DNA of 15,143 nucleotides from Flavobacteriales bacterium (lineage in GTDB: Bacteria > Bacteroidota > Bacteroidia > Flavobacteriales > JADGDT01). The translations under genes and the position numbers were made by a program. Of this stretch, positions 7,299-14,113 are shown one piece after another. The notes beneath the pieces are model-generated. The model saw only the letters and a program-made list of their open reading frames with translations. It made no database searches and had not been told where the DNA came from. The stretch is taken from assembly GCA_023145275.1 (NCBI GenBank), contig JAGLEB010000177.1, forward strand, positions 1 through 15,143, in the 5' to 3' direction. Positions within the stretch are counted from its first letter, which is position 1. Each line of letters starts with the position of its first letter.

Positions 7299-7344
7299 AA
7301 AAATAAGATTTTAACAGTCTAGAACCGACTAATATCTTATTTTT
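7299..7344. repeat. 11-bp inverted repeat with inner stem at a promoter
   Basis: AAAAATAAGAT (7299-7309) and ATCTTATTTTT (7334-7344) are perfectly complementary. The 24-nt space between them contains a second small stem, AGTC (7316-7319) with GACT (7327-7330). The right arm overlaps the TATTTTTG promoter element. Confidence 0.75.
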
Positions 7345-7345
7345 G
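7338..7345 (+). promoter_or_regulatory. -7 promoter element for the serine hydrolase
   Basis: TATTTTTG is an exact TAnnTTTG match, 27 nt before the TTG start codon at 7372. No clear TTG is found 19-21 nt upstream. It lies in the right arm of the 7299-7344 inverted repeat. Confidence 0.5.
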
Positions 7346-7371
7346 CGCGAAATAATTAATAATTTACAGAT

Positions 7372-8559
7372 TTGAAAAGTTACCAATTATTTATTGTTAT
7401 ATTTTTAGGGCTTCTTTCTTCTTGTGATCAAAATCAAGAAGCAAAGGTTGAACTTGGGGATGAGCTTATTCAACCTCTAGAAATTGAAGTTGAGAAACCA
7501 AAAGAAGAATTTGCGCCTAACGTGGTAAGTAAGATTGATCACTTTTTTTCGTACAGAAATAAGATTGGCCGTTTTAATGGTGTAATTCTTTTTGCTGATG
7601 GAGATAAGGTTTTCGAAAAAGCTTATGGCTATTCTAATTTCCGCAATAAAGATTCACTGAACATCGAAACTAGTTTTCAGCTAGCATCAGTGTCGAAACC
7701 TGTTACTGCCATTGCTACACTAATACTTAAGGAAGAGGGTAAACTTTCATTGTCGGATTCTGTTCAGAAATTCATTCCAGATTTTCCATATAAAGGGATT
7801 ACCATAGAACAATTATTGTCGCATAGGAGTGGACTTGGGAATTATGTGTATTGGACTGGAGAATATTGGGGAAATCATGATTCGTTGATGAGTAATAACG
7901 ATGTTTTGATGTTGATGGCTGAGCATGTGCCTAGTATGTATTACAGACCGAATCAACGATATTCGTATAATAATACTAACTACGAGTTGTTAGCTTCGAT
8001 AATAGAGAGAGTTTCGGGAGAGAGTTTTGGCAAGTTTTTAGAAGACAATATTTTTAAACCTCTCGATATGGATCATACCTTCTTATATACGAAAAAAAGC
8101 TTCGAAGAAAATGATGCCGCTACGGGGTATAAAACTAAAAGACGACCATATTCACCTTTTTTCTTAGACGGTGTACATGGCGACAAGGGCTTGTATTCGT
8201 CTGTTGGCGATTTGTTTAAGCTAGATAGAGCTTTGAGAGATGGAAAATTATTGTCAGATTCTACTATTGCTGAAGCCTATACTAATAGATCAAAATCCTA
8301 TAGAAAACCTTATGGTTTAGGTTGGAGATTGGACGAATATAATGGTAAGAAAATAATTTATCACCACGGATGGTGGAGAGGGTTTCGCAGTTACTTTGTG
8401 AGATCTATAGAAGATGACAAAACTATTATTGTACTTACAAATATGATTAATGGTAGTAAGTTGAATAATGATATTCTATTAGATTTACTCTTCAATGCAG
8501 AAGCAGATGTAGTTATTGCTGAGAATAGTTCAGTTAAAATTCCCAAGAATAAAGTTTAA
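7372..8559 (+). CDS. Serine beta-lactamase-like hydrolase lipoprotein (class C/PBP fold)
   Basis: A 395-residue exported serine hydrolase of the Beta-lactamase (AmpC/EstB/penicillin-binding) family. Residues 1-18 form a short lipoprotein signal with lipobox LLSSC, and C18 is the lipidated cysteine. There is no ATG in this segment, so the TTG at 7372 must be the start. The catalytic domain (about 53-375) has all three motifs: S106-V-S-K109 (nucleophile and general base), Y199-N-N201 in YSYNNTNYE, and H331-H-G333 in IIYHHGWWRGF. LLSHRSGLGNY (148-158) is another family block. The natural substrate cannot be told: peptidase, esterase and beta-lactamase activities all occur in this family, and lipid anchoring suggests cell-wall peptide or periplasmic esterase work. 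It is a single gene ending in a small hairpin. Confidence 0.93.
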   Translation: MKSYQLFIVIFLGLLSSCDQNQEAKVELGDELIQPLEIEVEKPKEEFAPNVVSKIDHFFSYRNKIGRFNGVILFADGDKVFEKAYGYSNFRNKDSLNIETSFQLASVSKPVTAIATLILKEEGKLSLSDSVQKFIPDFPYKGITIEQLLSHRSGLGNYVYWTGEYWGNHDSLMSNNDVLMLMAEHVPSMYYRPNQRYSYNNTNYELLASIIERVSGESFGKFLEDNIFKPLDMDHTFLYTKKSFEENDAATGYKTKRRPYSPFFLDGVHGDKGLYSSVGDLFKLDRALRDGKLLSDSTIAEAYTNRSKSYRKPYGLGWRLDEYNGKKIIYHHGWWRGFRSYFVRSIEDDKTIIVLTNMINGSKLNNDILLDLLFNAEADVVIAENSSVKIPKNKV

Positions 8560-8578
8560 TGTAGAGTTCTTCTACATT
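8558..8578. repeat. Hairpin overlapping the hydrolase stop codon
   Basis: AATGTAGA (8558-8565) and TCTACATT (8571-8578) form a perfect 8-bp stem with a GTTCT loop, starting inside the TAA stop codon. Only ATTTAAA follows, so it is at best a weak terminator and may mainly protect the mRNA 3' end. Confidence 0.65.
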
Positions 8579-8601
8579 TAAAGACAAAAGCATCTTTTAA
8601 T

Positions 8602-8632
8602 TTTGTTGTATTCATTTTAAAAGTTACATTTG
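8602..8632 (+). promoter_or_regulatory. Promoter of the fasciclin lipoprotein gene
   Basis: TTTG (8602-8605), then 19 nt, then TACATTTG (8625-8632): a full match to the Bacteroidota -33/-7 consensus. It predicts a leader of about 35 nt before ATG 8673. Confidence 0.75.
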
Positions 8633-8672
8633 ATACTAAGTTTATTTTTTAACTTAAAATCAATACAATACT

Positions 8673-9245
8673 ATGAAGTTTATTAATTATGTAGTTTTTT
8701 CATTTGCACTTGTGTTTGCGACTAGTTGTGCTAATGATGAAACTAAAACTGAGTCTAAAAAAAGTGAAACTCCGAAGGAAGTCTCCTTAGAGCAAGGTCA
8801 GGGTTCTGTTGATGATGGTGTTTCTGCGAAGAATATTATCCAGTTAGCAAGAGCTACTGATGATCTTTCAACTTTAGTGGCAGGTATTAATGCTGCTGGA
8901 CTAAATGATGTACTTGCAAATGCTGGACCTCTAACGGTTTTTGCTCCAACAAATGCCGCTTTCGATAAATTGCCTGATGGAGTGTTAGACGATTTATTAA
9001 AGCCGGAAAATAAGGAAAAGTTGGCTGCAATTATTAAATACCATGCAGCTCCCGGAAACTACGATGGAGAGCATATCAAAAGAGTCATGGGAATTGGTCA
9101 GGCTACTGGCGAAAAAGTTGTAGTGGAAATAAAGGATGGTGTAACTTATGTTAATGGGGCAAAAGTTTTAGCTTCAGTAAAAGCTTCAAATGGTTATGTG
9201 CATGTTATTGATGCAGTTCTTCTTCCACCACCACCAAAGGATTAA
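8673..9245 (+). CDS. Fasciclin (FAS1) domain lipoprotein
   Basis: A 190-residue exported lipoprotein. Residues 1-19 are a signal peptide with lipobox ATSC (C19 lipidated). Residues 20-48 are a charged, disordered linker rich in K, E and S. A single FAS1 domain spans about 52-186, with the H1 box TVFAPTNAAFDKLP (88-101), YHAAPGNY (123-130) and the H2 box GYVHVIDAVLLP (174-185). The tail is PPPPKD. FAS1 domains mediate adhesion or protein contacts at the cell surface; no catalytic role is known. The protein has its own consensus promoter and a strong terminator, so it is a single-gene unit. In Bacteroidota such lipoproteins may sit in the inner or outer membrane; the charged SANDETK-like stretch after the cysteine does not settle this. 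Confidence 0.95.
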   Translation: MKFINYVVFSFALVFATSCANDETKTESKKSETPKEVSLEQGQGSVDDGVSAKNIIQLARATDDLSTLVAGINAAGLNDVLANAGPLTVFAPTNAAFDKLPDGVLDDLLKPENKEKLAAIIKYHAAPGNYDGEHIKRVMGIGQATGEKVVVEIKDGVTYVNGAKVLASVKASNGYVHVIDAVLLPPPPKD

Positions 9246-9267
9246 TGAGGTAATTTATTGATAGTTC

Positions 9268-9298
9268 AAGCCTGTATATGATTTATGCAGGCTTTTTT
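9268..9298 (+). terminator. Rho-independent terminator after the fasciclin gene
   Basis: AAGCCTG (9268-9274) pairs with CAGGCTT (9288-9294) over a 13-nt loop, followed by a run of six T ending at 9298. Confidence 0.88.
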
Positions 9299-9596
9299 GT
9301 GTTCTATCCTGCTGTATAAATGGGAGTGTAGTTATTTTATTATCCGATACAAGAAATCATACTTCTGTACTTTTTTTAATGAAACTTGTTGATTACTAGA
9401 GCTTATATGTGTTTATAAATGCAAATTTTTCTATCTGCAAAGCCTATTTGTTGATATGAAAATATTTTCGTACTTTTGCACGCCTTTTGAGTAGTAAATA
9501 GGATAGAAAGGGTTGAAACTAAATTATTTAAACACTCTCAGACGAGTTTACATAAGTCCTATGAAATTACTGAGATACAAAAACTAATTTTCCAAC
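9299..9596. other. Upstream region and leader of rpsA
   Basis: From the fasciclin terminator to about 9446 I see no gene or motif. A promoter sits at 9447-9478, and from about 9485 a transcribed leader of roughly 110 nt leads to the rpsA ATG. In the leader, ATAGGA (9498-9503) can pair with TCCTAT (9557-9562), enclosing a small hairpin ACTC (9534-9537) / GAGT (9544-9547) with loop TCAGAC. This would make a closed multi-stem leader. Confidence 0.55.
9447..9478 (+). promoter_or_regulatory. rpsA promoter
   Basis: TTTG (9447-9450), 20 nt, then TACTTTTG (9471-9478), an exact -7 element followed by CACGCC, as is common for strong Bacteroidota housekeeping promoters. Confidence 0.78.
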
Positions 9597-11366
9597 ATGT
9601 CAGAGGAAAATAAAAACATCGAAGAGCAAGACCAATTTGCAAATTTTGATTGGGAAGCATTTGAAGCAGGGATTGAAGATACTAATCCTGAGGTAAGAAA
9701 AGAAATGGAAGCGTTATACGCTGATTCTCTTGGAGACGTATTAGAAAGTGAAGTAGTAGAAGGAACTGTTGTTCGTATGAACGATCGTGAGGCTATTATT
9801 GATATCAACTCTAAGTCTGAAGGAGTAATTTCATTAAACGAATTTCGTTACAATCCAAACTTAGCTGTTGGGGATAAAGTAGAAGTACTTATCGACCAAA
9901 GAGAAGATAAGTCTGGACAGTTGGTTCTTTCTCACCGTAAGGCTAGAGCAATCAAAGCTTGGGAGAATGTTAATAAAGCATTCGATGATGGAACTATTGT
10001 TAATGGTTTCGTAAAATGTAGAACAAAAGGTGGTATGATCGTTGACGTATTCGGAATCGAAGCATTCTTACCAGGTTCTCAAATTGATGTTAAACCTATC
10101 CGCGATTACGATCAGTACGTAGAGAAAACAATGGAATTCAAAGTTGTTAAGATTAACCACGAATTCAAAAACGTTGTTGTTTCTCACAAAGCGCTTATCG
10201 AGGCTGACCTTGAAATTCAGAAGAAAGAGATTATCTCTAAACTTGAAAAAGGACAAGTTCTTGAAGGTACTGTTAAGAATATTACTTCTTACGGTGTATT
10301 TATCGATTTAGGTGGTGTTGATGGATTAATTCACATTACTGACCTTTCTTGGTCAAGAATTAACCACCCATCAGAGATAGTTGAACTAGATCAGAAACTT
10401 AATGTTGTAATCTTAGACTTTGATGAGGCTAAGACTCGTATTCAACTTGGATTGAAACAATTACAAGCTCATCCTTGGGATGCTTTGTCTGCTGACCTTA
10501 AAGTTGGAGACAACATTAAAGGAAAAGTAGTTGTTCTTGCTGATTATGGTGCATTTATCGAGATAGCTCCAGGCGTTGAAGGATTAATTCACGTTTCAGA
10601 GATGTCATGGTCAACTCACTTGCGTTCTGCTCAAGATTTTGTAAAAGTTGGTGATCAAATAGAAGCACAGATCTTGACTCTTGATAGAGATGATAGAAAA
10701 ATGTCTCTTGGTATCAAGCAATTGTCACAAGATCCTTGGACTGATATTACTTCTAAATACCCTGTTGGTTCTATGCACCAAGGTATCGTTCGTAACTTTA
10801 CTAACTTCGGAGTATTTGTTGAGTTAGAGGAAGGAATTGACGGATTGATCTATATTTCTGATCTTTCTTGGACTCAAAAAATCAAGCACCCATCTGAATT
10901 CTGTGAAATTGGACAGAAATTAGACGTTAAAGTTCTTGAGTTAGACGTAAATTCTCGTCGTTTGAGCTTAGGTCACAAACATACACAGGATAATCCTTGG
11001 GATAAGTATGAAGAGAAATACACTCTTAATACTATCGTAAATGCTACTATTAAAGATGCAAATGATAAAGGTGCTACTGTAATGTTAGAAGAAGGTGTTG
11101 AAGGATTTATTCCATCTCGTCACCTTGTTAAAGAAGAAGGTGGTAGCCTTACTAAAGGTGAAGCTGCTGATTTCAAAGTAATTGAATTTAATAAAGAATT
11201 CAAGCGTATTGTTCTTTCTCATACAAATATTTTCAAAGAAATTGAAACTAAGAATATTAAAGAGAACAAAAAGAAATCTGCTGCTGCTGCACAGAACGAT
11301 AAGTCTACATTAGGAGATCTTGATGTATTGGCTGAGTTGAAAAAGAAAATGGAAGGTGGTAAATAA
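9597..11366 (+). CDS. rpsA: 30S ribosomal protein S1
   Basis: RNA-binding protein of the small ribosomal subunit, which recruits mRNA to the ribosome and matters most where Shine-Dalgarno sequences are weak, as in this lineage. Six S1 (OB-fold) domains can be read in order, at about 49-115, 132-199, 218-289, 303-375, 390-461 and 478-543. Domains 3-5 are the most typical, with G-x-V...YGVFIDL..VDGLIH.(S/T)DLSW followed by the L-G-x-K-Q end and a PW pair. Domains 1, 2 and 6 are divergent, which is usual. An acidic N-terminal segment (1-45) and a lysine/alanine-rich tail (546-589, ending AELKKKMEGGK) flank them. The length of 589 is close to the usual 560-600. It has its own promoter, a long leader and a strong terminator, so it is monocistronic. 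Confidence 0.97.
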   Translation: MSEENKNIEEQDQFANFDWEAFEAGIEDTNPEVRKEMEALYADSLGDVLESEVVEGTVVRMNDREAIIDINSKSEGVISLNEFRYNPNLAVGDKVEVLIDQREDKSGQLVLSHRKARAIKAWENVNKAFDDGTIVNGFVKCRTKGGMIVDVFGIEAFLPGSQIDVKPIRDYDQYVEKTMEFKVVKINHEFKNVVVSHKALIEADLEIQKKEIISKLEKGQVLEGTVKNITSYGVFIDLGGVDGLIHITDLSWSRINHPSEIVELDQKLNVVILDFDEAKTRIQLGLKQLQAHPWDALSADLKVGDNIKGKVVVLADYGAFIEIAPGVEGLIHVSEMSWSTHLRSAQDFVKVGDQIEAQILTLDRDDRKMSLGIKQLSQDPWTDITSKYPVGSMHQGIVRNFTNFGVFVELEEGIDGLIYISDLSWTQKIKHPSEFCEIGQKLDVKVLELDVNSRRLSLGHKHTQDNPWDKYEEKYTLNTIVNATIKDANDKGATVMLEEGVEGFIPSRHLVKEEGGSLTKGEAADFKVIEFNKEFKRIVLSHTNIFKEIETKNIKENKKKSAAAAQNDKSTLGDLDVLAELKKKMEGGK

Positions 11367-11391
11367 TATTGCCCTTTATTTATAAAATTAG

Positions 11392-11424
11392 AATCCCTTA
11401 ACAATTGTTAAGGGATTTTTTTTT
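11392..11424 (+). terminator. Strong Rho-independent terminator after rpsA
   Basis: AATCCCTTAAC (11392-11402) and GTTAAGGGATT (11407-11417) form a perfect 11-bp stem with an AATT loop, followed by seven more T (11418-11424). Confidence 0.93.
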
Positions 11425-11452
11425 GGAGTTAACTATTTAGTGATTACTTTTA
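11422..11452 (+). promoter_or_regulatory. Probable promoter of the pyrR-pyrB-rnz operon
   Basis: TTTG (11422-11425), 19 nt, then TACTTTTA (11445-11452), one mismatch from TAnnTTTG. The -33 element overlaps the end of the rpsA terminator T-run. The predicted leader is only about 60 nt, and I see no antiterminator/terminator pair or Bacillus-type PyrR binding loop in it. Confidence 0.45.
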
Positions 11453-11520
11453 CCTCGTTAAAGTTTTTTACAATTACTCTATGTCGATGTTAAACTTTAG
11501 CATATTCTAAAACTTAGATA

Positions 11521-12066
11521 ATGATTCAGAGAATATTATTAGGAGAGAAAGATATAAAAGTTACTTTAGAGCGCCTCGCATGTCAGTTGGTTGAGAATCA
11601 TGGTGATTTTAAGAACACTGTACTTATAGGTATTCAGCCTAGAGGTACAATTGTAGCAGATAGGATAAAGGCTATACTTTCGGAGTCTTATGGGTTATCG
11701 GATGTTGAACTAGGATACCTAGATATTACATTCTTTAGAGATGATTTCAGAAGGAGAGAGGATCCAATTGAAGCAAATAAAACAATGATCGATTTTCTAG
11801 TAGAAGGAAAGAATGTTGTTTTTATTGATGATGTTCTTTTTTCTGGGCGTACTGTTAGAGCTGCACTTACGGCAATACAATCATTTGGTAGACCTGAGAA
11901 TGTTGAATTGTTAGTTTTGGTAGATAGAAGGTTTAGTCGTAGCTTACCAATTCAACCTGATTATAGTGGAAGAAAGGTTGATGCTTATTTAGAGGAAAAG
12001 GTTGTTCTGAAGTGGCGTGAATACGATGATATTGATGGAGTATATTTTGAACTAAAAAACGACTGA
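11521..12066 (+). CDS. pyrR: PyrR: pyrimidine regulator / uracil phosphoribosyltransferase
   Basis: A 181-residue type I phosphoribosyltransferase-fold protein. PyrR senses UMP/UTP and PRPP; in Bacillus it attenuates pyr mRNA, and it also makes UMP from uracil and PRPP. The PRPP-binding signature is VFIDDVLFSGRT (100-111), with the hood/flexible-loop region LDITFFRDDFRRRED (67-81) and IGIQPRG (37-43), all typical of PyrR. The length matches the family (about 180). It heads a tight plus-strand operon and is followed by pyrB after 5 bp, which supports a pyrimidine role. Since no PyrR-binding RNA element is visible upstream, its regulatory function in this organism is uncertain, and the enzyme activity alone may be used. 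Confidence 0.95.
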   Translation: MIQRILLGEKDIKVTLERLACQLVENHGDFKNTVLIGIQPRGTIVADRIKAILSESYGLSDVELGYLDITFFRDDFRRREDPIEANKTMIDFLVEGKNVVFIDDVLFSGRTVRAALTAIQSFGRPENVELLVLVDRRFSRSLPIQPDYSGRKVDAYLEEKVVLKWREYDDIDGVYFELKND

Positions 12067-12071
12067 TTTAT

Positions 12072-13001
12072 ATGAGTCAATTAAGTGTAGACCACCTTTT
12101 AGGAATTAAAGGGTTGAAAAGAGAGGATATAGAGTTGATTTTCTCTACAGCCGATCACTTTAAAGAGGTAATTAATAGACCTATAAAAAAGGTTCCTTCT
12201 TTAAGAGATTTAACTATTGCCAATTTGTTTTTTGAGAATAGTACTCGTACGAGGTTGTCATTTGAAATTGCTGAAAAGAGACTTTCTGCAGATGTTGTTA
12301 ATTTTTCTGCTTCGTCATCGTCTGTTTCAAAGGGCGAAACATTAATAGATACTGTAAAGAATATTCTTTCCATGAAAGTGGATATGGTGGTGATGCGTCA
12401 TCCAAACCCTGGAGCTGGTGTGTTTTTGTCGAAACATATTGATGCAAGGATAGTAAATGCTGGCGATGGTTCTCATGAACATCCAACACAAGCTTTACTA
12501 GATACATATTCTATTAGAGAAAAATTAGGAAACGTTGAGGGCAAGAAAGTTGTTATTGTTGGAGATATATTGCATTCGCGTGTTGCGATTTCTAATATAT
12601 ATGCGCTTAATCTTTTAGGCGCTGAGGTTATGGTTTGCGGTCCTTCAACTTTGCTGCCAAAGTATATTCATACTCTAGGTGTAAAGGTTGAAACAGACCT
12701 TAGAAAAGCTTTAGAGTGGGCTGATGTTGCAAATATGCTAAGGGTTCAGCACGAACGACAAGATTTGAAGTACTTTCCCTCGATAAGAGAATATACTCAG
12801 ATGTACGGAGTGAATATGGAGATGTTGAATTCTTTAGATAAAGATGTTGTAATTATGCATCCTGGTCCAATAAATAGGGGAGTTGAAATTACTAGTGAAG
12901 TTGCGGATTCTGATAAATCAATTATTCTTAATCAAGTAGAAAATGGTGTAGCAATAAGAATGGCAGTATTGTACTTGTTAGCATCTAAAATAAAAAGGTA
13001 A
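12072..13001 (+). CDS. pyrB: Aspartate carbamoyltransferase catalytic subunit
   Basis: Second step of de novo pyrimidine synthesis: carbamoyl phosphate plus L-aspartate to N-carbamoyl-aspartate, in the cytosol. The 309 residues match the standard catalytic chain. The carbamoyl-phosphate binding motif is S57-T-R-T-R61 in FFENSTRTRLSFE. S84 and K87 in SSVSKGET match the mobile 80s loop reaching from the neighbouring subunit. H137 in HEHPTQALLD, R170 in DILHSR, R224 in MLRVQHERQ and MHPGPINRG (262-270) complete the active site. No pyrI regulatory subunit is seen next to it, and its neighbour is pyrR, so a catalytic trimer without the E. coli regulatory chain is likely. It starts 5 bp after pyrR, within the operon. 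Confidence 0.97.
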   Translation: MSQLSVDHLLGIKGLKREDIELIFSTADHFKEVINRPIKKVPSLRDLTIANLFFENSTRTRLSFEIAEKRLSADVVNFSASSSSVSKGETLIDTVKNILSMKVDMVVMRHPNPGAGVFLSKHIDARIVNAGDGSHEHPTQALLDTYSIREKLGNVEGKKVVIVGDILHSRVAISNIYALNLLGAEVMVCGPSTLLPKYIHTLGVKVETDLRKALEWADVANMLRVQHERQDLKYFPSIREYTQMYGVNMEMLNSLDKDVVIMHPGPINRGVEITSEVADSDKSIILNQVENGVAIRMAVLYLLASKIKR

Positions 13002-13012
13002 GTTTTTAAGTT

Positions 13013-13330
13013 ATGAAAATAGAGAAACACGATAATTATATATTAATAAAAGAAGATCTATCATTTGAGAATTTTAGAGATGAATTTTCTTTGTTAGAAG
13101 TGTCAGATAGCGTGGTGGTTGATCTTTCAGCTCTTAACCTTTCTAATAGTCAAATTGAAGAACTCAGTGTCTTGTCTAGTGTTTATAAGAAAGGTGGCAT
13201 GTCATTTGCTGTTGTAGTTTCAAATATCTCTGTTGATGAAGTAGATGAAGCTTTGTCTGTAGCTCCAACATTACAAGAAGCAATAGATGTTGTTTCGATG
13301 GAAGATTTAGAAAGAGAACTAGGTTTTTAG
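13013..13330 (+). CDS. Small STAS-like protein of the rnz neighbourhood
   Basis: Acidic cytosolic protein of 105 residues. The pattern of short strands and helices fits a STAS-like (anti-sigma-antagonist) fold: MKIEKHDNYILIKE (1-14), SVVVDLSALNLS (33-44), then helix 46-59, strand MSFAVVVSN (63-71), and a C-terminal helix region ending SMEDLERELGF (95-105). The ending (M-E-E/D-x-E-R-x-L-G-F) is one I know from small flavobacterial proteins encoded beside ribonuclease Z, so it appears to be a conserved gene-neighbourhood member. No phosphorylatable serine motif of the SpoIIAA type is obvious, so sigma-factor control is not implied. It lies 11 bp after pyrB and 8 bp before a T9SS protein gene. 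Function unknown. Confidence 0.82.
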   Translation: MKIEKHDNYILIKEDLSFENFRDEFSLLEVSDSVVVDLSALNLSNSQIEELSVLSSVYKKGGMSFAVVVSNISVDEVDEALSVAPTLQEAIDVVSMEDLERELGF

Positions 13331-13338
13331 AAAATTAT

Positions 13339-14106
13339 ATGGTTAAAAGGTTACTCATTTTTATATTACTTTTTAGTTTTTACTCATCATTTTTGATTGG
13401 GCAGAATATTGGTGGTATAAAACAAGATAATAATGAAGTAAATGTCTACTGGCTGAATACTGTACCTTTCTACAATATGCCAGACATAAAAATTGGCGAA
13501 TATTACACTAATGGTGTTGAAATAAGAGTGCCAAGGGATACTATTACATCTATTAGTGGCTCTATTAGAAGGGTTAAGCTGAAAAAGCTGAAGTTGATTA
13601 GTGTGCAAAATATCCCAAATGGACTTTCGTATTCTCCTACAATAATTGATAATGCCGATGAAAGTTTCTTTCGCTTGCAATTGAAAGTTTATGGTAGGGT
13701 AGCAAGTATTACAACTGCAAATATTAAAATAAAAGTAGGGATCACGTTTACAGTTGATTCTGGAAAGAGCTTGGTGAGAACATTTGAGATTAATAACGTT
13801 ACTCTTCGTAAAGCTAGAAATTCACACATGGAAACTTATTCAGATAAAATTGGTTTAAAAGGATTGGAATCCTACCCTAACCATGTGTCAAATAAAACAG
13901 AAGTAAGGTTTTGGTCTAGTAAATTGCAATTAGTCGAATTTGAAGTTAGAGATGCAATAGGTAATCTTAAATATAAAAAGACTTTCACTGCAAAAGTAGG
14001 AAGTAATAAAGTATCTTTTAGTCAAGATGATCTAAAGAATGGTTTATACTTATATAGTATAAAAACTGAAGATCAGCTTTTAGCTAAAAGACTAATTATT
14101 AAATAA
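13339..14106 (+). CDS. Secreted protein with T9SS C-terminal sorting domain
   Basis: A 255-residue protein with an N-terminal signal peptide (basic MVKR, hydrophobic 5-20, cleavage likely near IG-Q22). The central part (about 25-165) is rich in beta strands, with repeated I/V-x-V pairs and NIPNGLSYSP (91-100); I do not recognise its family. The last 80 residues form a type A T9SS sorting domain: YPNHVSNKTEVRF (179-191, the FPNP-like entry), EFEVRDAIGNLKYKK (200-214), NGLYLYSIKTEDQLLAKRLIIK-type ending (234-255). It should cross the outer membrane through the type IX system and be released or surface-attached. It sits 8 bp after the STAS-like gene and 7 bp before rnz, inside an otherwise cytosolic operon. 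A role in adhesion or surface structure is a guess. Confidence 0.88.
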   Translation: MVKRLLIFILLFSFYSSFLIGQNIGGIKQDNNEVNVYWLNTVPFYNMPDIKIGEYYTNGVEIRVPRDTITSISGSIRRVKLKKLKLISVQNIPNGLSYSPTIIDNADESFFRLQLKVYGRVASITTANIKIKVGITFTVDSGKSLVRTFEINNVTLRKARNSHMETYSDKIGLKGLESYPNHVSNKTEVRFWSSKLQLVEFEVRDAIGNLKYKKTFTAKVGSNKVSFSQDDLKNGLYLYSIKTEDQLLAKRLIIK

Positions 14107-14113
14107 AAAGCCA

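Larger units (their letters stand above)
6985..7371. other. 387-bp divergent intergenic region rich in inverted repeats
   Basis: No convincing gene. The left side carries a minus-strand -7 element (7078-7085) and a 24-codon minus-strand reading frame (7016-7090) that overlaps it. The centre holds a near-perfect 17-bp inverted repeat (7161-7200) and a 13-bp palindrome (7232-7244). The right side holds an 11-bp inverted repeat with an inner stem (7299-7344), whose right arm overlaps the probable plus-strand promoter. The rest (about 7091-7160 and 7245-7298) shows nothing I can name. Confidence 0.7.

Noticed and set aside
7372..8559. Calling the serine hydrolase a true AmpC beta-lactamase
   Set aside because: All three motifs are present, but they are shared by peptidases and esterases of the same fold, and no AmpR-like regulator is next to it.
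11453..11520. PyrR attenuator before pyrR
   Set aside because: The leader is too short for antiterminator plus terminator, and no Bacillus-like binding loop is visible.
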